This document shows, piece by piece, positions 1-8,242 of a stretch of DNA of 64,000 nt (its first letter is position 1; the number at the start of each line of letters is the position of its first letter). The stretch is from Nocardioides mesophilus. Lineage in GTDB: Bacteria; Actinomycetota; Actinomycetes; Propionibacteriales; Nocardioidaceae. Under the pieces are notes generated by a model. The model worked only from the letters and a program-made list of their open reading frames with translations. It was not told where the DNA came from and searched no databases. The stretch is taken from NCBI RefSeq assembly GCF_014395785.1, contig NZ_CP060713.1, positions 462,501 to 526,500 on the forward strand, in the 5' to 3' direction. Made by a program: the position numbers and the translations under genes.

Positions 1-598
1 GCTCGGCTCGACCTACCTCGTGGTCCCGCTGCTGCTGGTCGCCGGAGCGGCGCTCGTCCGGCGACGACGCTCCTGGGTCCCCGCCGTCGACATCGCCGTC
101 GTCTACGGTTCGGCGGTCCTCCTGCACGCCGTCGTGATCGAGCTGGTGCACCGACCCCGTCCCCCGAGGGCCGACTGGCTCGCCCCCGCCGGCGGCTGGG
201 CGTACCCGTCCGGCCACACCACCCAGGCGGTGGCCGCCTGGGGGCTGCTGGCGCTGCTGTTCAGCGTCGGCGCCGCGCCGCGGACCCGGACCGTCGTGGT
301 GTCGGCCGCAGCCGTCGTGGTCACCCTCGTCGCCGTCAGCCGGGTCTATCTCGGCGTCCACTGGGCCACCGACGTGCTCGGTGCCGTCGCGATGTCGGTG
401 GCCGTGCTGTCCGCCTGGGTGGTCGTCCACCGGTTCTGGTTCGTCGACCCTCCGACGCACCAGGCCAGCCCGTCGGGTCAGGTCAGTGGTGGAAACCGCT
501 GGGCTGCTGCTCACGCGGCATCGGAGCACCGAGTCCCGCGAGCCAGTCGACGGCGGCCTGCAGGTCCCGCAGGAATCGACCCGCCATGTCGTGGCTGA
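1..598 (+). CDS. PAP2-family phosphatase, 5' end cut by window
   Basis: Membrane phosphatase of the PAP2 (type 2 phosphatidic acid phosphatase) family, which removes phosphate from lipid phosphates such as undecaprenyl diphosphate. The reading frame is open from base 2, so the true start lies before the window. The three family motifs are visible in order: an HRPRP-type first motif, PSGHT, and SRVYLGVHWATDVLGA with its Arg, His and Asp. Hydrophobic segments lie between them. The last 38 or so codons are basic and proline-rich and run 116 bases into the convergent glutamate decarboxylase gene, so the C-terminal tail is probably non-functional read-through. The natural substrate cannot be told. 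Confidence 0.85.
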   Translation, partial: LGSTYLVVPLLLVAGAALVRRRRSWVPAVDIAVVYGSAVLLHAVVIELVHRPRPPRADWLAPAGGWAYPSGHTTQAVAAWGLLALLFSVGAAPRTRTVVVSAAAVVVTLVAVSRVYLGVHWATDVLGAVAMSVAVLSAWVVVHRFWFVDPPTHQASPSGQVSGGNRWAAAHAASEHRVPRASRRRPAGPAGIDPPCRG

Positions 599-1871
599 AG
601 CCGTTGCGCACGACGACGCGGAGCACCGCGAGGTCCTCACGGTTCGGCGGCATCGTGTACGCCGGCACCAGCCAGCCCGACTCGCGGAGCTTGCGCGAGA
701 CGTCGAAGACGTCGTACCGGGTGACGTCCGGGCTCATCGAGAAGGTCACCACCGGCAGGTCCCGGCCGTCGGAGATCAGCCGGAACTGCGGCAACGCCTC
801 GACCGTGCGGGCCACGTGCAGGGCCACGTCCTGACAGGACTGCTGCACCAGTCGGAATCCCTCCAGGCCCAGCCGGAGGAACTGGAAGTACTGCAGCACC
901 ACCTGCGCGCCGGGCCGGGAGAAGTTCAGGGCGAACGTCGGCATGTCCCCGCCCAGGTAGTTCACGTGGAAGACGAGGTCCTCGGGCAGGTGCTCGGCGT
1001 CGCGCCACAGCACCCACCCCACCCCGGGGTAGACAAGCCCGAACTTGTGTCCGGAGCTCTGGATGGAGACCACCCGCGGCAGCCGGAAGTCCCAGACGAG
1101 GTCCGGCTGGACGAACGGCGCGACGAAGCCGCCGGAGGCGGCGTCGACGTGCACCGGCACCGACACCCCGCTGCGGGCCTCGTAGTCGTCGAGCGCCGCA
1201 CAGATCTCCTCCACCGGCTCGTAGGTTCCGTCCATCGTCGAGCCGAGGACCGCCACTACGCCGATGGTGTTCTCGTCGACATGCTCGAGCAACCGGTCGG
1301 GCGTGAGGTGGAAGACGTCGCCTTCGAGCGGGACGTAGCGGGGCTCGACCTCCCAGTAGTTGGCGAACTTCTCCCACACCACCTGGACGTTGGCCCCCAT
1401 CACGATGTTGGGGCGGTCCGTGCTCTGCCCGGCGTGGCGCCGCGCGTGCTGCCAGCGACGCTTCAGCGCCAGACCGCTGAGCATGCACCCCTCGGAGCTT
1501 CCCGTGGTCGACGTACCCGTGCTGTCCGCAGCGGCCGGGGCGTGCCACAGGTCCGCCAGCATCCGCACGCAACGCGCCTCGATCTCGGCGGTCTGCGGGT
1601 ACTCGTCCTTGTCGATCATGTTCTTGTCGAAGGTCGCGGCGTAGAGCCGGTCCGCCTCGTCGTCCATCCAGGTCGTCACGAAGGTGGCGAGGTTGAACCG
1701 GGCGTTGCCGTCGAGCATCACCTCGTCCTTCACGATCTGGTAGGCCGTCTGGGCCAGCATCTCCCGCTCCGGGATCCGGTGCTTCGGCACGTGCAGCATC
1801 CCGGCGCGGGCGAAACGCGGCAGGATCGTCGACTCTCCCTCGGTGGTGGTGCTCCTGCTCCAGACGGCCAC
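483..1871 (-). CDS. gadB: Glutamate decarboxylase
   Basis: PLP-dependent enzyme converting glutamate to GABA and CO2 while consuming a proton, usually linked to acid tolerance. At 462 residues it matches the bacterial family length. The PLP lysine is in SSGHKFG (K276), and the cofactor-binding aspartate is in HVDAASGG (D243). The C-terminal region has the YTMPPNREDL segment typical of the family. The GTG start at 1871 has an AAGGAGGA-like ribosome site a few bases upstream; longer reading of the same frame runs into the neighbouring membrane gene. No GABA antiporter is adjacent, so its physiological role (acid stress or GABA shunt) is open. Confidence 0.95.
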   Translation of the reverse strand: MAVWSRSTTTEGESTILPRFARAGMLHVPKHRIPEREMLAQTAYQIVKDEVMLDGNARFNLATFVTTWMDDEADRLYAATFDKNMIDKDEYPQTAEIEARCVRMLADLWHAPAAADSTGTSTTGSSEGCMLSGLALKRRWQHARRHAGQSTDRPNIVMGANVQVVWEKFANYWEVEPRYVPLEGDVFHLTPDRLLEHVDENTIGVVAVLGSTMDGTYEPVEEICAALDDYEARSGVSVPVHVDAASGGFVAPFVQPDLVWDFRLPRVVSIQSSGHKFGLVYPGVGWVLWRDAEHLPEDLVFHVNYLGGDMPTFALNFSRPGAQVVLQYFQFLRLGLEGFRLVQQSCQDVALHVARTVEALPQFRLISDGRDLPVVTFSMSPDVTRYDVFDVSRKLRESGWLVPAYTMPPNREDLAVLRVVVRNGFSHDMAGRFLRDLQAAVDWLAGLGAPMPREQQPSGFHH

Positions 1872-1897
1872 GGGTCCTCCTTCGGTGGGGGTAGGTC

Positions 1898-2323
1898 TCA
1901 GCGCTCGACGATGTCGCGCCCGTGGACGGTCACCGCCCAGATGACGAAGATGTCGAAGGCGAGGATCACGAAGCTCCACAGCGGGTAGTACGGCATCCAG
2001 GCGAAGCTGGCCAGGATGCTGACGCAGGCGAGGATGACCGCCACGGTCCGGGCCCAGACCGCGGCGCGGAAGAGCGCGAACCCGGCCAGGGCCACCAGGA
2101 CGCCCGCGATCAGGTGCACCCATCCCCATGCGGTCACGTCGAACTTGAAGACGTAGTCCTGGCCCAGCACGAAGAAGGTGTCGTTGGCGAGGGCGACGAT
2201 GCCCTGGATCACGTGGAAGATGCCCACCAGGATCATCAGCACCCCGGCGAAGACGGTGATCCCGACCGCCCCGCCGCTGTACTCATCGGCTCCGGTGGTG
2301 CGGCTGGTCACTCCTTCGGGCAT
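1898..2323 (-). CDS. Small four-helix membrane protein (DUF7144-like)
   Basis: Predicted 141-residue integral membrane protein with about four hydrophobic segments (GITVFAGVLMILVGIFHVI and three more). It resembles the actinobacterial DUF7144 membrane family; that name is from memory, not from a search. Function is unknown. The ATG at 2323 is preceded by GGAGGAGG at good spacing and is preferred to the longer GTG frame start. It lies 26 bases upstream of gadB on the same strand, so the two may be co-transcribed. A perfect 17-bp palindrome (2398-2414) sits 75-91 bases upstream of its start. Confidence 0.8.
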   Translation of the reverse strand: MPEGVTSRTTGADEYSGGAVGITVFAGVLMILVGIFHVIQGIVALANDTFFVLGQDYVFKFDVTAWGWVHLIAGVLVALAGFALFRAAVWARTVAVILACVSILASFAWMPYYPLWSFVILAFDIFVIWAVTVHGRDIVER

Positions 2324-2397
2324 GGCGCCCCTCCTCCGTCGGGTGGCCCGGACGGCCTCCAGACATCCTGTGTAGTGCCACCGGTGCGGTGACCGCC

Positions 2398-2414
2398 TCA
2401 CCCGGACCGGGTGA
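2398..2414. promoter_or_regulatory. 17-bp palindrome, copy 1 (candidate operator)
   Basis: TCACCCG-GAC-CGGGTGA, perfect 7-bp arms around three bases. It lies upstream of the DUF7144-like gene and immediately after the stop of the 41-residue ORF. The same arms with a different centre recur at 4662-4678 between two divergent genes, which is why I read it as a protein-binding site and not a terminator. The regulator is unknown. Confidence 0.5.
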
Positions 2415-2416
2415 GC

Positions 2417-2542
2417 TCAGCAGACGTCGACCCGGGCGCAGATCTCGTCGACCCAGGCCGGCTCGGGCGTCGGCTTGTGCGGGGTCACGATCGCGACGGC
2501 GAGCGCCACGACGGTTGCGGCCTGCAACACGCGGACGACCAT
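2417..2542 (-). CDS. Putative 41-residue secreted or membrane peptide
   Basis: Short open frame starting ATG at 2542, with GGAGG in the preceding bases (GAGGAGGCAGCC before ATG). The product begins with a hydrophobic helix (VVRVLQAATVVALAVAIV), followed by a proline-rich stretch and an acidic end containing two cysteines. It could be a small membrane peptide or an exported peptide with an uncleaved signal. Support is the ribosome site, the signal-like start and its position in an otherwise empty 400-base gap. No homologue is recognised and the stop lies only 2 bases beyond the palindrome at 2398-2414. Confidence 0.4.
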   Translation of the reverse strand: MVVRVLQAATVVALAVAIVTPHKPTPEPAWVDEICARVDVC

Positions 2543-2731
2543 GGCTGCCTCCTCGACCGAGTCTGGACCCGGATCGCGCAACGGCGACAAACCCCGTGCG
2601 GGCTAACCCCGGTTCGCCGAAGTCACCCAACCCGCCGGGTGCGAACCGCACGGAAACCGCACAGCGGGAGGAAGTACCTCGGCGCCGAGGGTCCCCTCGT
2701 CCGGCGACGGCCCGTCAGTACGCGCGGCTGC

Positions 2732-3166
2732 TCAGTCCTCGAGGTGCTTGCGCAGACCGGTGAGAGTGCTCTCGACCAGGCCCTTGATCACCCGGTTCCG
2801 CAGGAAGCCGGGCAGCGGGAGGTTGTGGTGGATGGTGAGGTCGTAGGTCACCGAGGTCCGGTCCGGCGCCACCTCCCGGATCACGTAGCGCCCCTCCTGC
2901 CCGGTCTGCAGCCGGCCCTTCACCATCGTCCAGCTCAGCCCGTCCTCGTGGTGCGCGTAGGACAGCGTGTACTCGTCGGTGCCGACGGTGGCGGACGCGC
3001 GGAAGCGGGCGGTCACCGCCAGGCCGTCCGCGTCGACCTCGAGCAGCTCCGCCTCGAGGATCTCCGGGATCCACTCCGGCTGGCTCTCCACGTCACGGAG
3101 GGTGGCGAGCACGTCGGCGAAGGAAGCCTTGACCTCGATCGCGTCGGTGGCGTGGTCAGTGGGCAT
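2732..3166 (-). CDS. SRPBCC (polyketide cyclase-like) protein
   Basis: 144-residue START/SRPBCC-fold protein of the kind that binds hydrophobic ligands in a deep cavity. The family pattern is visible: an N-terminal strand and helix with 'FADVLATLRDVESQPEWIPEI', a central antiparallel sheet, and a long C-terminal helix ending the protein. The ATG at 3166 lies inside the last codons of the acyltransferase gene (11-base overlap), so the two are translationally coupled. That coupling suggests a lipid- or acyl-related ligand, but this is inference only; many such proteins have no known role. Confidence 0.8.
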   Translation of the reverse strand: MPTDHATDAIEVKASFADVLATLRDVESQPEWIPEILEAELLEVDADGLAVTARFRASATVGTDEYTLSYAHHEDGLSWTMVKGRLQTGQEGRYVIREVAPDRTSVTYDLTIHHNLPLPGFLRNRVIKGLVESTLTGLRKHLED

Positions 3167-4556
3167 CGGAGGTCTTCTCCCGGGCCGGTTGCGCGGCGCC
3201 GGCGAGCTCCAGCACCTCGTCGAAGCCCGCTACCAGGCACGTGCGGAAGACGTCGAAGTCCGGGATCGCCCCGGTGTCGACGTTGATGCCGAGCGCACAG
3301 GTGTCGACGTACGTCATCAGCGTGACGTTGACACTCGCTCCGATGGTGGGGCCGAAGGCGTACTGCATCCGGACGGCGGCGCCGCCGATGTAGGCGGCGA
3401 CCGGCAGCCCCGGGACGTCGCTGGCGAGGAAGTCGACGTGGCGCAGGATCGCGCCGACGTACCAGCGCGGCAGCAGGTTCAGCCCACCCGCGATCGCCTG
3501 GGTGTGCGGCAGGGACCGTTCGGCACGGGCGGCGGACGCCCGGACATGGATCTGCCTGATCCGCTCCGCGGGGTCCACCACTCCCACCGGCAGCGCGAAG
3601 CGCATGAGCGTCAGCCGGTTCCCGCCGACGGCGTCGGCCTCGGTGCGGATGCTGATCGGCATGGTCACCCGGAGCTCGCCCACGTCGGCGCCGTGCTCGG
3701 CGTGGTAGCGCCGCAGTCCGCCGGTCACCCCGGCGAGGAAGGCGTCGTTGAGGCTGCCACCGGCGCGGTGACCCGCCTCCTTGAGCGCGGCGAACGGCAC
3801 CTCGTGCACGCCCAGCTCACGGATCATCCGACGCCGCCGCATGATCGGCGAGGAGGTGTCGTTGATCGGACGCACCGTCCGGTACACCGACGCCGTGGTG
3901 GCCAGCGCCGAGCGGACGCTGCCCCGCGGGTGCCGCACGCTCCCCACGACACGGGCGGGCGTGGCCAGCGCACCCCGCACCAGCGAGGTGGCCAGCGCGG
4001 CGTCGTACTGCAACGCGCCGCGCAACCCGTCCATCGCGCCGGTGCCCGGGCTCCGGGGCACCGGCGGCATCGGGCCGAGGTCTCGCGGTTTGCGCTTCAG
4101 GTCGAAGAGCAGCCGGGAGATCTGCACCCCGCCGATGCCGTCGGCGAGGGAGTGGTGCAACCGGACCACGAGGGCGGCCCCGCCGTCCGACAGCCCGTCG
4201 ACCAGCACGACTCCCCACATCGGCCGGGCGTGGTCGAACTCGTCCATCTCCGCGCGCCGGGCCATCTCCATGACGGTGTCGAACGTGCCGGGAGCCGGAG
4301 CCAGGATGCGGCGTAGGTGGTAGCGGAGGTCGAAGTCCGGGTCGACCACCCACCGCGGCGGCGCCGGGGGCAGCGTGGGCACCACCCGCTGCCGGAACAT
4401 CGGCACCAACCGTGCGACCCGCTCGAAGCGGTCGCAGAGGACCTGCCAGTCCGGGGACCGGTCCAACAGGATCACCGAGACGACCGTCGACCGGAGTCTC
4501 GCGTCCGCCTCCATCCCCAGTGCGAACGCGTCCGTGTTGCGCATGAACTCGACCAT
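3156..4556 (-). CDS. Wax ester synthase/diacylglycerol acyltransferase (WS/DGAT)
   Basis: Membrane-associated acyltransferase that joins acyl-CoA to diacylglycerol or fatty alcohols, forming storage triacylglycerols or wax esters. The catalytic HHxxxDG motif is present as HHSLADG at residues 134-140, with the family PLW-like region (ARPMWGV) about 25 residues before it. The C-terminal DUF1298-type half follows, with the SDVPGLP segment. Length (466 residues) is normal. A start at the internal ATG for MRNTDAF, 12 bases in, is also possible. It overlaps the SRPBCC gene and is divergent from the MFS gene; the shared upstream region holds palindrome copy 2. Confidence 0.9.
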   Translation of the reverse strand: MVEFMRNTDAFALGMEADARLRSTVVSVILLDRSPDWQVLCDRFERVARLVPMFRQRVVPTLPPAPPRWVVDPDFDLRYHLRRILAPAPGTFDTVMEMARRAEMDEFDHARPMWGVVLVDGLSDGGAALVVRLHHSLADGIGGVQISRLLFDLKRKPRDLGPMPPVPRSPGTGAMDGLRGALQYDAALATSLVRGALATPARVVGSVRHPRGSVRSALATTASVYRTVRPINDTSSPIMRRRRMIRELGVHEVPFAALKEAGHRAGGSLNDAFLAGVTGGLRRYHAEHGADVGELRVTMPISIRTEADAVGGNRLTLMRFALPVGVVDPAERIRQIHVRASAARAERSLPHTQAIAGGLNLLPRWYVGAILRHVDFLASDVPGLPVAAYIGGAAVRMQYAFGPTIGASVNVTLMTYVDTCALGINVDTGAIPDFDVFRTCLVAGFDEVLELAGAAQPAREKTSDAH

Positions 4557-4661
4557 GACGACCTGCTCTCCCTCATGGTCACGCTAGGACCGACCGGGCG
4601 CCGCCGCAGGGGCAGAAGGTCCCACCCCGGGGGTCCGGTGGTCGCTCGCCGGGTCAGCGAT

Positions 4662-4678
4662 TCACCCGCTCCGGGTGA
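4662..4678. promoter_or_regulatory. 17-bp palindrome, copy 2 (candidate operator)
   Basis: TCACCCG-CTC-CGGGTGA, with the same arms as the site at 2398-2414. It lies in the 183-base divergent region between the WS/DGAT gene (start 4556) and the MFS gene (start 4740), 62-78 bases before the latter. The position suits a shared operator controlling both directions. Confidence 0.5.
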
Positions 4679-4739
4679 CGCGAGCGCGGGGGGTCGTCGC
4701 CGTACGGTCGGTCTCTCGTCACGACAGGGGTGGGTGCAG

Positions 4740-6179
4740 ATGGCCGGGCATGTCACGCAGGATCGTTCCGCGCAGGCGCTGCGACGCGTGCTCGTCCCGT
4801 TGGCGCTGGCGCAGTTCATCTGCAGCTTCGCCGGCTCGAACATGAACGTGATGATCAACGACATCAGCCGCGACCTGGACACCACCGTGCAGGGCGTGCA
4901 GCTGGCGATCACGATCTTCCTGCTGGTGATGGCGGCGCTGATGATCCCGGGCGGCAAGCTGACCGACCGCTACGGCCGCAAGCGCTGCTTCACCGCAGGT
5001 CTCGCCCTCTACGGCGTCGGCGCGGTCCTGAGCGCGGTCTCGCCCGGGCTCGGGGTCCTCATCCTGGGCAACTCGATCCTCGAGGGAGTCGGCACCGCGT
5101 TGCTGATCCCACCGGTCTACATCCTGACCACGCTGCTGTACACCGGGGTGACCGCGCGGGCCAAGGCGTTCGGCACCATCAGCGCGGCGGGCGGCGTCGG
5201 CGCGGCGGCGGGCCCGCTCATCGGTGGGCTGATCACCACCGCGATCAGTTGGCGGGCGGCCTTCGTGTTCCAGGCGCTGGTCATCGTGGCCATCCTCTGG
5301 TTGAGCCGGCACGTGGTGGACCCGCTCCCCGCCGACCCCACGCGGTCCTTCGACACCAGCGGCGCGATCCTGTCCGCCCTGGGTCTCGTGCTCGTCGTGA
5401 TGGGCATCATGAGCGCCGACGACAGCGGCTGGCTGATGGTCGGGCTGATGGCCGCCGGCGCCCTGCTGCTCCTGTGGTTCTTCCTCGGAGTACGCGCCAA
5501 GGAGCGGGCCGGCAAGGAACCGCTGCTCTCGACCAGTCTGTTCCGCAACCGCACCTCCAACCTGGGCCTGGTCACGCAGAACACCCAGTGGCTGATGCTG
5601 ATGGGCGCGTCCTTCGTGGTCTCGGCGTACCTGCAGGTGGTCCGCGGCTACAACGCCATCGAGACCGGCGTGATCTTCACCGCGGCCACGGTGGGCCTGC
5701 TGGCGGCCTCGCTCGAGGCCGAGCGGTTCGCCCGGCGTCGCAGCCAGCGGACCCTGATCGTCGCCGGCTTCCTCGTGACCGTCGTCGGCGTCGCCGTGCT
5801 GCTGGTCATGGTGAAGGGGTCACCGAACCCGTGGGCGTTCGCCCCGGGCCTGTTCCTGATCGGCTTCGGGGTCGGCGGCATGCTGACCCCGTCGGTGAAC
5901 ATCGTTCAGTCGAGCTTCGGGGAGGACCGACAGGGAGAGATCTCCGGTCTGTCCCGCAGCGTCTCCAACCTGGGGTCCTCGCTCGGTACGGCGATCGCCG
6001 GCACCGTGCTGGTCGCGGGCATCTCCTCCACGCCGAGTCGTGCCTACGCAGCCGCCATGATCGTGCTGGCCGCCGTCGCACTGGTCGGCCTCGTCGCGGC
6101 CCTCCTGCTGCCCAAGACGCCTGCACCGAGCCCGGCCGCGCACCGCGGTCAGAAGTCGGCCCGCCCCGGAAAGGGCTGA
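4740..6179 (+). CDS. MFS drug-type exporter, DHA2 (14-TM) family
   Basis: 479-residue major facilitator of the EmrB/QacA type, expected to export toxic compounds using the proton gradient. The loop 2-3 signature is present as GKLTDRYGRKR, and a motif-C-like GVGAAAGPLIGG segment in helix 5 marks an antiporter. About 14 hydrophobic helices can be counted, and the C-terminal tail is short and basic. The ATG at 4740 is chosen; an in-frame GTG at 4734 is an alternative because AGGGG precedes both. It stands alone on the plus strand, divergent from the WS/DGAT gene. The substrate is not predictable. Confidence 0.9.
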   Translation: MAGHVTQDRSAQALRRVLVPLALAQFICSFAGSNMNVMINDISRDLDTTVQGVQLAITIFLLVMAALMIPGGKLTDRYGRKRCFTAGLALYGVGAVLSAVSPGLGVLILGNSILEGVGTALLIPPVYILTTLLYTGVTARAKAFGTISAAGGVGAAAGPLIGGLITTAISWRAAFVFQALVIVAILWLSRHVVDPLPADPTRSFDTSGAILSALGLVLVVMGIMSADDSGWLMVGLMAAGALLLLWFFLGVRAKERAGKEPLLSTSLFRNRTSNLGLVTQNTQWLMLMGASFVVSAYLQVVRGYNAIETGVIFTAATVGLLAASLEAERFARRRSQRTLIVAGFLVTVVGVAVLLVMVKGSPNPWAFAPGLFLIGFGVGGMLTPSVNIVQSSFGEDRQGEISGLSRSVSNLGSSLGTAIAGTVLVAGISSTPSRAYAAAMIVLAAVALVGLVAALLLPKTPAPSPAAHRGQKSARPGKG

Positions 6180-6221
6180 CTCCCGACCTTCCGACCTCCC
6201 GGCGGGTCCGGACGCGACGGC

Positions 6222-6626
6222 TCAGTGCACGGTGACGGTGATCGTCTTGCGGGCGGTGCTGATGCCGGTGTCGTCGGGACGGCCGACCACGCGCAGCAGC
6301 CGCTCTCCCTTCATCTGCAAGATGATGCGGATCCGGTACTGGTCGACGCGGTTCGTGTGCATGACCGCTCCGGCCAGCTGGACCCACTCGCCGTGGCGGT
6401 AGGTCTTCACCCGGACGGTCGCCGGCACGCGCACGCCCTCGGACCAGACCGCGCCGTACAGGCTGAAGGTCTGGCCGGAGGCCGGGGTGTAGTCGGTCGA
6501 CTGCACCGTGACCCGGCTCGGTGCGAGGGTCGTGGCCTGGCTGGGCGCGGTGGCCACCAGCGAGGACGAAGCGGCGAGCAGGCCGATCACGGCGGCGGCG
6601 GTCGAACGTCGAGCGGTGTGGTTCAT
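6222..6626 (-). CDS. Secreted protein of unknown function
   Basis: 134-residue exported protein. The N-terminus is a clear signal peptide (basic MNHTARRS, then a hydrophobic AAAVIGLLAASSSLVA stretch, then an ATAPSQA-type cleavage region). The mature part is rich in Val, Thr and Arg and looks like a single beta-sandwich of the Ig-like type often found repeated in actinobacterial surface proteins; here there is one copy. GGGGGAG precedes the ATG. It is convergent with the MFS gene. Function is unknown. Confidence 0.75.
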   Translation of the reverse strand: MNHTARRSTAAAVIGLLAASSSLVATAPSQATTLAPSRVTVQSTDYTPASGQTFSLYGAVWSEGVRVPATVRVKTYRHGEWVQLAGAVMHTNRVDQYRIRIILQMKGERLLRVVGRPDDTGISTARKTITVTVH

Positions 6627-6976
6627 GAGACTCCCCCTCGGGGACGGGAGCGGCCCGTCCGCCCGCGCGGACGTCCGCGGTTGTTGGTAGTTCCAACTCT
6701 TGCCCTGCCCCAGCGTCCGGCTGCCAGGGAAGTCAGTCCCCCCTGGGCCAGCTCGAGGGGCCAGATCAGCGGCCTCCAGCGAGTCGAAGGACCACGTTCG
6801 GGCAATTCGCGGCTTCAGCTCAGGCTGGGGGCGGCCCGTCTTCGGCAGGACCGGCCGTCATGACACCCCGCGCCTTCACCTCCGATGCCGTTTCCTGATC
6901 CGCTCCCTGAGCATGCGTGCAACTATGGGAGTGATCCCGATCAAGGGGGTGCTCCGGATGAATTGGAGTGTCAGGT
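6627..6976. other. 350-base intergenic region
   Basis: Divergent region between the secreted-protein gene and the RsbR-led operon. No convincing gene is seen on either strand. It must contain both promoters. I could not pick a sigma-B-type promoter with confidence, although GTTTCC occurs about 90 bases before the operon. Confidence 0.5.
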
Positions 6977-7822
6977 ATGTCCATCGCTTCCGCCTCCGAT
7001 GGCTGGACAACAATCCGGGAGAACCGCGAAGAGATCATCGAGCGCTGGAGCAAGGTCGCCGGTCAGTCGCTGGGCGGTCGGATCACCCAGACCGAGCTCA
7101 AACGGGACGTTCGCGAGATGTTCGAGGCCCTCGCCGATGCCCCGCACGTCGAGGATCACGACCTCACCGACAGCGCGTTCTCCGACCTGAGGGCCCTCCT
7201 CGCTGACGTGGCGCGGACCCGCGTCCGCCAAGGCTTCAGCCCCACGGAGACCGCGATCGGCGTGTTCGCAGTCAAGCAAGCCGTGCTCGAGCTGCTGGAG
7301 TCTCAGGGCGACCTGGCGAGCTACAAGTTCTTCGCGGAGTTCTCCCGGTTCGTCGACGATCTCGGGCTGTACATGCTGGACACCTACGCCCAGACTCGGG
7401 AGTCGGTGATCGCCGGCCAGACGGAGGCGTTGCTCGAGCTCTCCACGCCGGTGGTGAAGCTGTGGGAGGGGATCGTCGCTCTCCCCCTGGTAGGCATCCT
7501 GGACTCCGCACGCACCCAGGTCGCCATGGAGACGCTTCTCAAGACGCTGGTGAGCACAGGCTCCGAGCACGCCATCATCGACATCACCGGCGTGTCGGCG
7601 GTCGACACCCAAGTGGCGCAGAATCTCCTGAAGACAGTCAGGGCAGCCCGACTGCTGGGCACCGAGTGCATCATCTCGGGGATCCGTCCACAGATCGCCC
7701 AAACCATGGTCGGCCTGGGCATCGAGTTCGGGGACGTCTCCACCAAGGCCTCCCTCGCGGACGCCCTGCTCCTTGCGCTGCGAAGGTCCGGAAACGATGT
7801 CGTCAAGCGTCAACGGGCCTGA
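6977..7822 (+). CDS. rsbR: RsbR-type stressosome co-antagonist
   Basis: First gene of a six-gene partner-switching operon. The 281-residue product has an N-terminal all-helical sensor-like domain (about 1-145, globin-like in known RsbR proteins) and a C-terminal STAS domain (about 155-275). Both phosphorylatable threonines of Bacillus RsbRA have counterparts, T211 in VDTQVA and T243 in RPQIAQT. In the family model RsbR and RsbS form a large complex that holds the kinase RsbT until stress. The ATG at 6977 follows GGAG (6965-6968) at 8 bases; the GTG 9 bases earlier overlaps that site and is less likely. The stimulus cannot be inferred. Confidence 0.92.
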   Translation: MSIASASDGWTTIRENREEIIERWSKVAGQSLGGRITQTELKRDVREMFEALADAPHVEDHDLTDSAFSDLRALLADVARTRVRQGFSPTETAIGVFAVKQAVLELLESQGDLASYKFFAEFSRFVDDLGLYMLDTYAQTRESVIAGQTEALLELSTPVVKLWEGIVALPLVGILDSARTQVAMETLLKTLVSTGSEHAIIDITGVSAVDTQVAQNLLKTVRAARLLGTECIISGIRPQIAQTMVGLGIEFGDVSTKASLADALLLALRRSGNDVVKRQRA

Positions 7823-7831
7823 GGACCGTTG

Positions 7832-8242
7832 ATGGACCGAATCCCTATCCTGCGCATCGGTGACATCTTGCTGGTGTCCGTGCAGTTCGACCTGCAGGAC
7901 CGCATCGCGACGGCGCTCCAGGAGGATCTCGCCGCACGCATCGTCGAGACTTCGGCGAATGGTGTGCTCATCGACATCTCGGCGCTGGAGATCGTGGACA
8001 GCTTCGTCGGCCGGATGATCAACACGGTCGCATCCGTGTCGCGAGTTCTGGACGCCGAGACGGTCGTCGTCGGCATGCGCCCGGCTGTGGCGATCACCCT
8101 CGTCGAGCTGGGGCTCTCCTTGCCGGGTGTCCGCACAGCGCTCGACCTGGACCGTGGGCTGGCCATGCTGACCGGTGAGCAGGTGAAGGCGGAGGAGATC
8201 GCCGGGACCGACGACGACACCGGCGGGACCGCGGCCGGCTGA
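7832..8242 (+). CDS. rsbS: RsbS-type STAS antagonist
   Basis: 136-residue single-domain STAS protein, the second component of the RsbR-RsbS scaffold. The phosphorylation site is conserved as S57 in ALEIVDSFVGR, matching S59 of Bacillus RsbS, and the following PAVAITLVELG segment is highly characteristic. In the known mechanism RsbT phosphorylates this serine and is then released. GAGGACC precedes the ATG, and only 9 bases separate it from rsbR; its stop overlaps the next start (TGATG), indicating coupled translation. Confidence 0.93.
   Translation: MDRIPILRIGDILLVSVQFDLQDRIATALQEDLAARIVETSANGVLIDISALEIVDSFVGRMINTVASVSRVLDAETVVVGMRPAVAITLVELGLSLPGVRTALDLDRGLAMLTGEQVKAEEIAGTDDDTGGTAAG

Noticed and set aside
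381-1988. A 535-codon plus-strand open frame antisense to gadB
   Set aside because: The opposite strand encodes a complete glutamate decarboxylase with its PLP lysine. The plus-strand product has repetitive His/Arg/Val/Glu composition and no motif.
6627-6976. A sigma-B-type promoter for the rsb operon
   Set aside because: GTTTCC is present but no good GGGTAC/T partner at the right spacing was found, so I did not list it as a feature.
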